Of a stretch of 64,000 bases of DNA, positions 23,101 through 35,900 are shown in pieces; the stretch's first letter is position 1, and each line of letters starts with the position of its first letter. The stretch is taken from NCBI GenBank assembly GCA_900074885.1, contig FJUW01000020.1, positions 550,844-614,843 of the forward strand, written 5' to 3'. Made by a program: the position numbers and the translations under genes. This DNA is from Rhynchosporium graminicola. Lineage: Eukaryota > Ascomycota > Leotiomycetes > Helotiales > Ploettnerulaceae. Under the pieces are notes generated by a model. The model made no database searches and was not told the DNA's origin. It saw nothing but the letters and a program-made list of their open reading frames with translations.

Positions 23101-26100
23101 AATTGCACTATAGAATGACGATTGCCTGCCAGTCGACACCGAGATATCTCGAAGTGGCATAAGACGGCCAGGATCGGCACTAACGTGAAGACTTCGTGAA
23201 CGTGACTGGGTAGACAGGGTCTCGTCGGCTTTCGGGATGCTTCGAGATCGAAGAATGCTTGCGGTGCTCTTCTGACTAGAGCTCGAAAACGATAGAAACG
23301 AGCTCTTGCGACCTAAGCGTGGTTTTCTTCGAGCGAAGGTGGACTGTTTCGATGACTCCGCTGAGCTGTTCATAACGGATGGCTCGAAATCCTGAGTGAT
23401 TGGCAGAGGCATCGGTGGGACACACATGGCGGGCGGATCAACTGGTAACAGCATCGAATCATCAAGTAGATGATGATGCAGGAGGAAGTCTGATCGGTGC
23501 GTTCGCTGATCATGCCGCTTGATATGTTCCTGTTGAAGCTGGCGATCTTTTGCAAACTGTAGATTTTTGTGGATCATTGAGAGCGATATTGTTGTCTGAA
23601 CCAGAGCATGAGTTTCCACTGGGGTCTGGGCTCGTGACCGGTGTCTTGAAGCGGATTCAGCATCTACACAGCTGAGCTGGAGACCAGGGACTTCAAGCTT
23701 AAGTTTCTTAGAATAGTGCGAGCCAGCCCAATCATTGAAGTTTACCGATATGGTTTCGGTCGCAACGAGGAAGGCAGCTTCCTCTGCGTGTAGCCATACT
23801 CGTACAGACTCAATGGAGGCTCGGAGGAAGGTCACATCGTGCAGAACGAGCTCAGACAACAGAGGAAGAGCATTTTCTTCGTCATCGAATGAGAATCCGA
23901 AATTCTTGCCTCCATTTGCAAGTTGAGTAATGAATTCCGCCGTGCATTCTCCTGTGACCGCGCCAACTGCAAAATCCCAATTACAAATGTATGTTGGCTC
24001 GGTCGGCGGCAGGCCAAAAAGACGATGACCGTACACATTGACACCGTCTATAAAAAGTTGGGTACTGGAGGTGGCACTCATTGGTGTTGTTGTGCCATCA
24101 TCAGCACTACCTTGGGAGAATGCCAAAGGGCTTAGGACGACCTCCAGATCCATATAGTAGTTGGTAAATCGCAGATCGGCAGCCAGAGAGGCGATATCAA
24201 TGCGAACATGATTTTTTGATGTGTATAGATTTGAAGGTAGAATCACACTTGAGTTATCTGCACTCACACTCAAAATAACATCCAGGTCATTCGCGATTTT
24301 GTGAGGTGGTTGTGATGCAATATTGTCCTCGCCGCTTTGAATCGCACGCAGCGAATCTTGATACTCCTCGAGCGTCCTGAAACGGATGTCGTCTCCAAAG
24401 TAGTTGTCCTTGACCTTCAGGTAATAACGAATGACGAAACCATAGAACTGTGGAGTTGCGCCGAGCCCGTATACTTTGAGCAGTAAGGTATCAGTATTGC
24501 TTGTTGCAGTGGTAGCATTGTATTGGTATGTCCCATCGATTTCGAGCTCTTTCAAAGTAGCTATTTCCGTGGTTTCCATGAACGTCGCCTGGGTACTCCA
24601 TGAAGGAACATTGAGGTTCAGACCACCATTTCTAGCGCTTACTTTGAAAGGGATGTTGTTGAGATGTGGACGAAAGTTCTCCAGCGGAATAGCTATGTCC
24701 GCGCTGAGCGAAGATCCAAAAATTATGATGAATGTGTTGTCATCGAGATCTGACGGATTGTTGATGATATTCGCATCGTTGACGTTGAGATAGATCCTGA
24801 AGTCTGCCAGTTCAAGGTTCACCATGTACTTGAAAGGAGTGAAAGTCAGATATTCAGGTAGAGGTCCGTTAGCCCAGTCATCGACCAGATCTGTGAGCAG
24901 GAAAACATGCTCTCGTAGGATGAACAGCTCCAGTGCGCTACTGTTGATGTCAAATTTCCACGTTCGATGGGCATTCCACTGCAAAGGATTTGAGAGATTA
25001 CAGGCTACGCGATTGTCCACAGATTTCCACAGCAGCCCGTGGTTGACGCTGGTAGTTATCTCAAGATCTGGTAGGTCCAGCGATAATTTGTTCGAGTAGC
25101 CAGAGTGTCCTGCAACCATATCCATGGCATATTCGGCTGTTGCGTTGGCGCCGACCTTAACATCAAGCCAGCCGAAAGGACGGACTTCCGGTCCAGGGTT
25201 ACCTTTGTCCGTTTTCTTCCATCGATTATTTCTTGACGTCCTCTTCTGATCACTTGGCGCCGCACCCATAGTGTCTGCCTGTTTCGTCCACTTCCAGTTC
25301 TTAGAATCTTCCCTGATGGGTACGCGAAGTATGGTTTCTTCATAAAACTCAATGTACATCTTGAATTCAACAGGTGCTCTAGACTGGCCTTGAACAAGGT
25401 TTTTGCTTGGAGTTGCATCTTTGCAAAGACTAGGGAAAAAGACTCGTTGAATATCAGCACGCTGCCTGTCCGCCCAAGGACCATAGTTTATGGTAGCTTT
25501 CGTCAGACACAGGTTGATACCCCATTCTGGGGCGATGTCTCCATTAATGTTTGCATGCTGCTTTCCGCGCTCTGCGTCGGTCTGGTTCGGGACCGTTCCT
25601 ACGACGTCCCAATAAAAACACATACTAGCGGCAGGGCAATCGGCAATAGTTGACACTGTGGCATATTCGATAGAAGACCACTTAGCTTTGTCATCTTGTA
25701 GATTTTCATCAAGGTATCTCGAGAGCCCTTGCCAATTGTTCGAACCTGGAACAGCCTGCCAAGATGATCCCGGCGGCCCATTACTAGAAGATAGGGACTC
25801 TACCGAGCTGCGAAAGGCTGGAATGAGGTCCTGAAGACCGTGCCACACCTTTCTACGTTGACGATGAAAGAAGGAGTGGCTGTGGGAATGAATGGGATCT
25901 GGCTGATCGCTCTCACCGCGTTTGATACGAGATGCAGCATCTGTCTGGTCTTCTTTGTAGTCGTCATTTGGCTTCATCTGAATTACCGGATGCTCGAATT
26001 GAAAGTCTATCAACTGTTTGTATTGGTCCAATGTAGTCGTGGACCTAGTTGCATTGATCTCGCCTGTGGCACTGTCAAATTTCGTTATCAAGACGCTCTT

Positions 26101-27080
26101 CGTGTTCTCATTTCCGAGTACAACAGCTGCCTTTTCACAGTTGACTTGAACAGGAAGGAAACGCAGGATGAAGGCACTTTCTGAACCCGTGCCAAGTGAT
26201 TCGTTTGGTCCGCTTTCATCAGCTTGCGATGTTGTCGAAGGCTCTCGAATTTTAGTGCCATTAACGCTGGAAATGCTCCTCTCCGAAAATAGAGAACGCT
26301 GCTTCTCGCAATCAAGAGGAACATCTGACGATGGATCCGAATTTTCAGGGGCGCGGTCCCGTGTTCGTCTTCGTGGCTTCCCATCATAGTCGCCTTCGAA
26401 AGAAACATTATTGGGAACCGTTTCAGGATCTTCTCGTTCATCTTTTGTAAGACCAGCTATTATTGCATCGTAGGCGGCACTCCTATTATAGACAAACCAC
26501 TCCACACCCCTCAAGTTGACACTGAGGCGACAAGGGAGGTCCTTCTCTCCGTCTTTCTCCTTGGCGTCGTTATTTCCGCCCTGTCTGCCTCCTACCTCGT
26601 CCCCGTCCGACGATGCTCGTTTCGTTCCAGAATTCAGATCTCGTCCAACATCCAACTCTTTGACATTCCTCAGCCAGTAGCGCCATGTTACGAAACCGCT
26701 TTGAATGAGAATTGTCTCATTGTTGCCATGATATCGGAGCCCCTTGAAGAAGAATCGTCCTCCAAGCAGTGAAAACTGCAGCGCCTGTATATCTATGTAG
26801 ACTCGATGAACGTGCCAGGACCATGCTCGAAGACCGTATGATACGAAAGTTGCAAAAACTCGATTGAAATAGAAGAGGAAGAAGAGCGTTCTGTCTAGTC
26901 TTAGTGGATAACTCATTCAAAAGGGCTGTTATACTTACAGGATGCCGCTGACTCCCAATTCAACAAGAAATACCCTGAGAATGGTTAGCCAACATTTGAC
27001 GTGTGGATAAGGGCAGCAAACCAGTTGAAGTCAGGAGATGTCCTCAGAGGAGAACTTTGTAATGATCCTATGCTGGACAT
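17182..27080 (-). CDS. CSF1: Csf1 bridge-like lipid transfer protein
   Basis: Csf1 is a giant rod-shaped lipid-transfer protein of the repeating beta-groove family, anchored in the ER membrane by an N-terminal helix. It is needed for lipid supply at membrane contacts and for growth at low temperature. The minus-strand model is 27080-27022, 26974-26939 (36 nt), 26890-17366 and 17308-17182, giving 3249 codons in continuous phase. The spliced N-terminus gives the single membrane helix VFLVELGVSGILTLFFLFYF, followed by the diagnostic block YIDIQALQFSLLGGRFFFKG and LRYHGNNETI. The short last exon supplies the conserved ending LEWIGLHRDRLPN ... VTLLELASEVEDAYSKILGSS. The big exon alone starts with an ATG at 26916 that lies inside intron 2, so predictions from the single open frame would have wrong ends. 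A Ser-rich, charged linker lies around 23100-23700. The gene is divergent from the Ost-alpha gene. Confidence 0.95.
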
Positions 27081-27603
27081 CCTTCTACCACTCAATGCGC
27101 TCGCAGCCTGCTGCTCATGTTGCGCCGGAACTCCATACTACGGCTCAAGTCAGATCGCTCGTACAGTTTCCAGAAGTAATTCGAGTCCGTGGGGGATTGT
27201 GATTTTCGAATGACCTTAAGCAAGCTCAGCGGTTCAGTTCATGTAGGTACTATACGATACTCAAGTTAGCCAATGACATGTGCACCGACCGTACTGCATA
27301 AGTAGCCGCTAGATGATCCCCGCGCTTACCCGTTCCAGCGATTGTTCCAGGTTCTGCCGTCCCAAGCTATTGCTGCGACAGTAAGACGGGAAACTCAATC
27401 CGTCAACTCGACAGGCAACAACCAATCTACCTTGTACAACCTACCTACCTTACTTCTCTTCAAGCTGAAACATTGGAGAAAGATGTTCATCAGGCCCTCA
27501 GCGAAAGAAAACTGAACAGCTCCTCAGTGCGAAGTTCTTCTTTGCTGGAGAATACTTGATCGTGTCAATAGTACTGAGCTGTTTGGGGGCAATAATCGCG
27601 GCG
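27081..27603. promoter_or_regulatory. Divergent promoter region (Csf1 / Ost-alpha)
   Basis: The 523 bp separate two start codons on opposite strands. The right part (27463-27603) is an open, hydrophobic frame contiguous with the Ost-alpha coding sequence but without an ATG. A short upstream ORF (ATG 27483 to stop 27515, 10 codons) lies in another frame and could be translated before the main start. Confidence 0.45.
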
Positions 27604-29908
27604 ATGGGAGCACTTTCTGGCGGAACGGGGCAGAAGTTAACCCAAGCTACTATAATCGTTGCTGGAGTGTCCTCTCTGCTAGCATCTCTGTTGTCGATTG
27701 TGTAAGATTCTTCATGTTCGATCACTCGTGGATATACTAATACAGTTATCAATAGCTCCGTCTGGCTTCAAACGTACGCCTTTCACCCCATTACAGCTTT
27801 ACAAGGACTAATAGTAACAGGAAAAACTACCGCAAGCCTCTCCTTCAAAGATACGTCGTTCGCATCCTGCTCATGTAGGTCCACTGTGTCGTATTTCGTT
27901 GCAGTTAATAAATATGTTAAGGGTCCCGATTTATTCGTTATCGTCATGGTCCAGTATCATCTCTCTCAAAGCTGCTATGTTTGTTGACCCGATACGGGAC
28001 ATTTATGAAGTAGTGCAACCCTTTCTTCAGTGGAATGACTGCTAACAGAATCAGGCTTTTACCATTTATACCTTTTTCCAGCTGTTGATCAACTTCATCG
28101 GCGGCGAAAGAGCTCTAATAATCATGATGCATGGCCGAGAACCAGTCCACCATCTCTGGCCTCTGAATCACTGCCTTCCGAAAGTCGATATATCCGATCC
28201 TCATACATTTCTGGCCATAAAGCGAGGAATTCTGCAGTATGCCTGGCTAAAACCAATACTCGGTCTCGCTTCCATTGTAATGAAGGCTACCGGAACCTAC
28301 AAGGAGGGTTATCTTGGTTTGACCTCAGGGTATTTATGGAGCGGTATTGCTTATAACATCAGCGTTACCGTCAGTCTCTACTCTCTGGGAATGTTCTGGG
28401 TTTGCATGTCGAAAGATTTACAGCCGTTCCGTCCTGTACCCAAGTTTCTTTGTGTTAAGCTCATCATCTTTGCATCATACTGGCAAGGGTTTTTCTTGTC
28501 CATTTTGGTATGGCTTGGGGCAATTCCAGACGATGTTGAAGGCTACACGCCAGACAACCTTGCAGCGGCCATCCAGGACGCGTTGATCTGCATAGAAATG
28601 CCTATGTTTGCTATAGCTCATTGGTATGCCTTTTCGTGGCATGATTACGCAGATGTCACCATTTCAGCTGCTAGAATGCCGGTTAAGTTTGCTCTTCGAG
28701 ATGCGTTTGGATGCAGGGATCTTATCGAGGATACCAAAGAAACTTTCAGTGGTAACAAGTATGAGTACAGGCTATTTGACTCGGGTGATAATGTTCTAGC
28801 TCATGAAGGTTCGTCATCCCGAGTGGCTCGGATGATGGAGGGGATGCGATATGAGCGTGGAGGCAAAGGGAAATACTGGATCCCAAAACCCGGAGAAGCC
28901 ACCTCGAGAACGCCTCTGTTACCTAACAGTACCACTCCCAGCGGTTCAATGTCTCCGTCAAAATCGCATGATAACGACCGTGAGTACATGGGATATGGTA
29001 ATGGTGCCGTCGATGAACTATCCTTGGATGCTGACGATGAGAGCATGTATGAGAGGGCAAGGGCGCTAGAATTCGGTGATTGGAATGTCAGTGACTTCAT
29101 CCCCCATCTACTCATACTGTGCTAATATGTACAGTATCCCGTGGTCACTGCTCACGTGGCATCACGAGAAAGATGGCTAAATTCGTCGCCTGGTCTTGTC
29201 ACAACTTCAGCAAATCGCAATCTGCTTCAGCCAACCAGAGACAACGAGATCAGACGTGCGAGCAACGTCCGCGAAACAGTCGAAGAGGTTACGAAGAAGA
29301 GTAAGCGGAAGCACAGCTCTTCTAGTAAGAAGAAGGCGAAGGGGAAGGAAAGTGACTTGAAGGGAAAGCAGAAGGATGGATCGAACGGTGAGGAAGGACG
29401 AGCTCCAGCTCTACTGGGAATGCTACGACATCACTCTTCCTCTTCAAGCTCTGCCAAGTCCGATCGAAGTCAACTGGTAGATCTTGTCATAGAGGACAAG
29501 ACAGCAGAGGAAATCGAAAGAGTTCGTGCTCGAAAAGAGGGCGGCGCAGCTTGGAATACAGTGGAAGCAAAACGGTTTGTGTAAGTTTGTTCTGCATCAT
29601 GCACCTGTGTGTACTAATAGTAATGTAGGAAAACATACGGAAAACATATGGGCGAAGATATACGCGAGGGCTACGAGCCTGGTGACGAGGCAGCAGTTGA
29701 TGACTCCAATGTCGCCGGGCAAGATGAATTCACTGTTGGCGAGGATGAGGGACAGACGCCCCAAGAAGAATCCGAGGAGTCGAACCACTGGAAAGAAGCC
29801 CAAGAGCCAGCTTTCAAATTAAAGCCGAAGTATGGACTTGATGGTGAGGATTTAGAAAATGTTTGGGCCGGCGGAGAACCATCTCAAACACCTCACGAGA
29901 ATCCTTAA
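27604..29908 (+). CDS. Organic solute transporter Ost-alpha / TMEM184 family membrane protein
   Basis: Seven exons fit: 27604-27701, 27756-27773 (18 nt), 27821-27874, 27922-28009, 28055-29086, 29135-29580 and 29629-29908 (672 codons, phase continuous). The N-terminal half is polytopic, with family motifs NYRKPLLQRYVVRILLMVP, INFIGGERALIIM, VKLIIFASYWQGF and EMPMFAIAHWYAFSWHDYAD. This is the DUF300/Ost-alpha domain of about seven helices, the group of yeast YKR051W and human TMEM184. The C-terminal 300 residues are hydrophilic, with a Lys/Ser-rich stretch and an acidic tail, and are expected in the cytosol. No transport substrate can be assigned. The ATG at 27604 begins just before the first family helix. 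The same frame stays open and hydrophobic upstream for about 45 codons without an ATG, so an upstream first exon is possible. Confidence 0.9.
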
Positions 29909-31382
29909 GCACTATGTACATTAGATACCCTTTTTGAGTCTGATTCTGGTGTTTGGAAGTTTATCACATGGCGAGGGCGTCAGGAAAGTGCGAGCATTCG
30001 GAATTGACGTGACTATTTATTCATGCTCATTAGAGACTCGCTGAACATGCTCGCTTGAAAGACCGCGAGTGGTGAAAAGCAAGGGAAGACATACATCATT
30101 TAGATCTTCAAATCCCAGACAGACAAAACTCGAGGCCTGCAGCATCACATGATTGACAACTTACCAACAGTTGAATCCGAGCCAGTAGGATGCCTCCCAT
30201 GCTCCCAGCTTTCGGGGTCCAGGGTTAGTAGAAAGCCCCGATTAAGCTGCCAACGCCAGCAGCCAGCACGTCCTGTATCATAATTAAGTTTGTGGTAGAG
30301 GTACATTAAGTATCAACAGAGATAATCTAGAACCATAATTAAGTGTATCTCCACAACGCCGTCCACGGAATGTTGATTGAAGAGGGCAAGGATGTGTATC
30401 CTTCCATCCTGCTCCCGCTCCCATCTCATTCCTTCCTGAAGCGAAGCGACCCATCGCGCACTCTCCACGTCGAGGCGGCTTTGCTCTCTCCCATCATATA
30501 TTCGCACTTCTTCTGCTTCATGTACCATATGTCCTAGTATCTGTTCTATCTCAGTCGAACCACATCAGCATTACGACATTGCCTCCACGACTACCGCGAA
30601 GCTAGTTGCACCTCTCTAGTCTAGACCACGAAAGACGCCTCTCCACCAAGGAAGCCAAATGCACTCAAGCTTTCGACATGTCAATAAGCTTCGGCCGCCT
30701 ATTGACAGGTCACTCTGTATTGTTACCTTTACGAGGTCCAGGCCTGCGGATAGATTCCCGCCTCAAGGGCGTGCTTGAGTGACAAGCAAGTAAGGAGCTA
30801 TCCATATGTTGGCGAGCGGCTTATCTTCGACACGATAACCCATACCTATACATGTCCTTGCGGTTTCCTAACGATATGCTCGTCCCATGGAATGCTCACA
30901 TATTGCCGATAGCTTTGTGCGACACAAAGGTCTTCGTAATGCGACCATCGAACCCACCATGAACGAGTATGTGCTGATATGCGGGCTTTTGGCGATAGGA
31001 AATGAGACCCAAGAGAACAAGAAAACCAAAGGACCAGATTCAAGCGATTCATTGAAAGACGTAAAGAACGGGTCCTTTACCAAACAAATGATTCCTCTTC
31101 CACCTTACTGAATCAAACCCAATCTATGGCCGTCAGAGACATATCCTACAACGTGCGCTGGAGAGACATCCGATCTGGTAATCGAAGAAGATGTATCCCG
31201 CGTATGGCCTGGAACACAGTTGATGGAGTACTACTCTGTACTCTCACTCTCCCTGACACACACTTGAACCCCCCGACCTCAGACTTCCAAGAGAGCTAGG
31301 AAAGCCAACATATTGCCTAAATACCACATTGACTGACGTCCATGGATGTAAAGGACGACCATTCCATCCTCGAACTCAGCAG
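29909..31382. other. Gene-poor region left of the methyltransferase
   Basis: I see no supportable coding sequence, RNA gene or repeat. Frames in this stretch are short and overlap on both strands. Confidence 0.5.
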
Positions 31383-32925
31383 TCATCTTCTAGAACGGGA
31401 CTTTCTGCCGATGCATACATAAAGTGGAAAATATGCCTGAATTTATGTTTCAGCCATTCCATAAACACACAATAGTCAAGAATCGACGGTATGACTTTAC
31501 CTTCAGCGCCGGATCACTTGCTTCGAGACGAGCTTGCGCTACAAGTAAGTGCACATCTTGAAGTGGCATTCTGTCGGCCCATATCAGCGACAGTCGGTAA
31601 CAGTGCAGAGCAGGGCAGTTTTGGCTCCTGATCTTACCCGAGTATTTCGGTGAACGGGTAGATTGCCAAGGACGAAAGCAAACTTCGAATGTTCTCTCTG
31701 TTTGCGTTCCCAATCTCGGTCTCTCTTTGATCTGGTATCTCACTCTATGTGAGCGGCTTTCCGAGAATCCCTTAATCATCATACGCACCTGTAGCCCATG
31801 CACACATGGGCAATTGGATCATACGGTGTTCCACGTCCACAAAGCCAGCTTCCCGCATCATCTCTGCAAGCCGAAGGGGAGCTCTAAGATCCACGCGGCC
31901 TTGCATACTCTCACGGTATCTTGCGCTCCACTGGCTAAGGGCATGACCTTCCTACCAGTTAGCGAGTGTCAAGTCACACCAGGTTGATGTTCCAACCATC
32001 TGTCAAGCTGCCATTATCGGATTGTGCATTGCAATACAAATCAACCATCTGAGCCCAGCCGCCAGGCCTTATTACTCGTAGCAGGTCCTGGAGATATTGG
32101 GGCCACCCGTTGACGCGAAGCCCAGCAGAGACCATCCGAGAGTTGACTAGATCAAAATTGTGGGCAGGGAACGTAAATCTGACCAGTCAAATCAGTCTTG
32201 CAGCGCATTGTACGTGGCACTCACCTCTGGTTGAAGTCATCGACTTGGAGGTACAAGTTGTCAGGTACGTCGTCTGGTTGCATCATTGGATTTATATCGA
32301 TTCCAAGGACCTAAATCGCGCACAGAATTAGTGGCGACAACAAATAAATTCAGCTGCTACTTCATGTCAACGCTATGGAGTGTTCCCGCTCGAAATATCT
32401 CGAGTATACTTGACGATTGCGAAGAATCAAACTACATGATATTTATCGTGCACTTCTGCAGTACAGTCCGAATGCCAACAGAAGTCGCAAACTCACTTCG
32501 CATTGAGGATTCTGCTCTGCAACCTCGCTGGCCCACGCTCCTGTTCCGCACCCACAGTCCAATATACGTCGTGGCCGATGAACCGGAGGGAAGATCAACC
32601 TGCCATCGAAAACTCGATTGAGCACGCTGTGGAAATTGTTGAGACGATCTATTTCATCCTGCTAGATGTGAGGAGCTGTCATATCCAATCTCGATTCATG
32701 GAACTCACCTCATCACTGGGAACGAGATATGGCAGATTGTTTATGGCATATGATTGGAAGGTCCGATTATGAAATTCCTCCGTCTCAAAAAATTTGTCGT
32801 CAACTGCAGACTACATCTTGTCAGCCGACGGCCGGTTCTGGCAACAAGCAAAGGAAATTTTCGCATCCTCCTGCACCGCGGAACGAATCCTGTCTTCCCT
32901 TGGTTTCGGTGCTGTCAGCCAAGTT
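31383..32925 (-). CDS. LaeA/UMTA-like class I SAM-dependent methyltransferase (5' end unresolved)
   Basis: No single open frame reveals this gene, but a chain of minus-strand exons joins in continuous phase with canonical introns: 32925-32877, 32803-32709, 32661-32497, 32310-32225, 32178-31980, 31930-31789, 31731-31638, 31570-31501 and 31436-31383. Motif I is RRILDCGCGTGAWASEVAEQ, followed by EVLGIDINP, then VNSRMVSAGLRVNGWPQYL and LRVIRPGGWAQMVDLY, and near the end LLSSLAIYPFTEILG. The C-terminus is AYFPLYVCIGRK. This order and the N-terminal YLVPSDEQDEIDRLNNFH are those of LaeA-like/UMTA methyltransferases, which include regulators of secondary metabolism and tailoring enzymes. No biosynthetic gene is next to it. 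The first exon is uncertain: an in-frame ATG at 32940 is followed after three codons by TAG (32928-32926). The gene may therefore start in an upstream exon or be disabled by one nonsense change. Confidence 0.8.
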
Positions 32926-32940
32926 CTAGGCTATAGCCAT

Positions 32941-35900
32941 CCAATGAAGTTCGAGCAGACTCTAATATCGTTCTCTAAGTCGTGTGAATGTTTGGAGGAT
33001 GTTCGTCTCACTCGACTCTAAAGAGAGTGTTTCTCCTTACCGTTCCTTCTTCTGGATGACTGGAACGACGTCGTTAGCACTTGTGCCTATGGCCGATTAG
33101 AGGAGATTCATTACGCAGCCATGATTATCTCCTAATGTGTTGCTTTTGCTTTGGCTTTGATATTCCCAAATGGAAAATGTATTCGATACTGTGGAGAGCG
33201 GCATCAAACGACCCATCCGCTAGGTGCGGGCGCAACAGCGCCAGAGATGAGTTCTTTCGATCAGCCGTCCCAATGGGGTCTTTCGTGGAAAACTCTATGG
33301 GGATCCAGTCTTCGTGAAGACCATCATTGGCTCAAAGTTTTCAGAGAGTCCATTTGCCGGCGCTGTGGTAGCTTCCCTTCTGGAATCGTCTTTGCTTGCA
33401 GGAGATGATGCTGAACTCGTTGCAACTAAGCCTGGTTGACTAATATGCCTGTACAGGTGGCTAGATCGGCGGTTTTGATTGGCAGACAGACTGGAAGTCT
33501 GCGTGGAGTTGAGCTCCCAGTGCAACGGATCAGCCGAGCATTGAGGACTAAGATCGTAAATCACATCCATCGACGGTAGTCCCAGAAAGGCACTGACAGT
33601 TTTCCGATGAAGCTCATCAGAAGCCATCATACGCGCGAAAAGTATTCTGACTGTTCCGACGTTGTACAGTCTCAACGGCAAGCCTACTACCGAAAAGCCA
33701 ACAAAATACTTTGATGTCTAGGCTTTGGGCACCAAACGATGGATAACACCCCCCCACCCCAGCTGCAGCTACCAAAGTCTCCCTGGTGACCTCTTTGACC
33801 GGTCCGGAAACTCAACATTTGGGTGAAATTGGCAATCAACCCTTCCATAAAGAACAGCGTGGAGTTGTGGAGCGAAAGAGCTATGGCACAACTCTAGATC
33901 CGAAGAGACGGTTCTTGGGAACTTTAGAGTTACACATTCACCTATGTCGTGTAATCATTTAGTTGCTAGAATCTCACAGGAGACTTTGGTACATCACTGC
34001 GAGTCTGTAGCGTCCCCAGTGACGACTGGCATGCGTTGGGATTGGTCGACATCATTAGCCCGTATTAAAGCGATAATAATGGCTGTCGTATGGAGTACCC
34101 AGAAGGACAAACCACTTGTCAACCATCCAACCCATCCCAACCCTGCGTCTTCGGATCGGAAAATTTCAGGTTGTGACACCATTCCTCACTGTTACAGTCG
34201 CAGTCTTTAGTGTTGGTTGCACTCTAGCTGGGGTGATTCCTTGCTCTAATTGCAGTATGCAGCATACCGGAGGCCAAGTCGAAATTAAGTCTCGTCACTG
34301 AACCCCAGCTCATCACATATAAAAACGTTCGGGTCGTGACGGCCCGCGACATAGCTTCGTATCTAGCGTGCCCGTGGCTGAACAACTACCTAGGTACTCT
34401 AACCAGAGTTCGTAAGGTCTCGCATGGTAACACTACAAAGGACGGATTATTCTGCCAAGATCGAAAAACTTCGATAGAAGCGCTACAAAAAGGTTCCGGT
34501 GGATTGTTACTATCGTGTCACAGATTCTACCTCTTCTTTTAGGAGTGGGCTCTGCGCTGGTCACACAAAATCGAGCTGCTTATTACTTGTGGATAAGCGG
34601 CACATTATTTTGACAGTCTTTACGTACGAAATGGTAACGTAATCCGAGGCTCACACGATCATCACTGTATGCTGTTCAATACAGCTAACTTTCCGATCCT
34701 TCACATTCCTTGCTCTCATCAACTCCGAAGGCCGTAGGGTCTCGAGGTGCGATCAAAATACTGATTACAAGTCTTTCGATATCACTTTCTCCACTAGGTT
34801 ACCTTATGTACAGGACTGTATGAGGTGAGGCCTGCATTTGATCTTGTCTGTGAGATAAGGGAAACTTTGTTGCACGTCGCAATTCGCCTCATGTCTGAGG
34901 CGTCGTGTGCAGGACCTGCTTGCACCTCAGGTGTGCTTCCGGCGTGAGCCAAGCAGGTAGGTCGCGTGTGAGATGTTAAACCTCCAGGTCACACAGCATT
35001 TTTCATTGCAAGTTACGCAGCACGCACTTTCCACCAGCTATTTGGATATACTGGAACTTTCTAGGTAAGGTAAGCTTACAGAGGATGCAACCGAAGCTGA
35101 AATTTCACCTGGCGTTCCTGTTTTCGTCCTTTCAAAGAAGGGGACTTGGGGGAGCACTGAGAGTTCATATTGAGTGGAAATAAGCATTATATTTCGTGGA
35201 TATGGTGTCAGTTAAATTGAGGTACTGATGACGAAAATCCAGCAATTTATCGAGAAAGACCTATGAATGCATGAGGTCAACCAAGATCTAAAATTAAGAT
35301 CAGATATGGGACATGGACCTGCTCATCTCTTCAGCCAGCCAACATGTGAGGTCGGCTGCACACTATTGACTTTTCAATAGTCGGCTTACCTTCTGTTGCG
35401 CTCATTCGCTTGCAGTCGATGAAGGCAAGTGTCCCGCGAAAGCAAGTGTCCCGGGAAATTTACCTGCACATCCTAGAATTCTGACCTTAACAAAGTTCCT
35501 ATTTTTATGCTCTAAATCGGATAATTCAGTGGAATAATTTTACTGTGAAGTACTGAGTTACTGATCACTTTTATCAATCGTGGGAGTTGGCCTGACGGCT
35601 TTCAAGGGCCCTTTTTACAAAAGTGTTTAGGTCCCATAAGTAGAGTCGCCAAGACCTACTGTGAATGGTAACTCGCCTACTGTTAAGATGTTTTTACGAA
35701 TTTGTGAGGGGATTTTTAGTGAAGAAAACTTCGCGGAATATTTGCTTCAATACAATTTGAGCGACTGAGGATAACAGGAAGGGAGCAGAATGTTACCGGA
35801 TGTAACTAGAGAAGCACAGATAGTCTTTTGCATATTATTTACTGCTTTGATGAGCATTATTGAGAAAGGGGGCTTGTATTGTTATGTTGATACGATTCCG

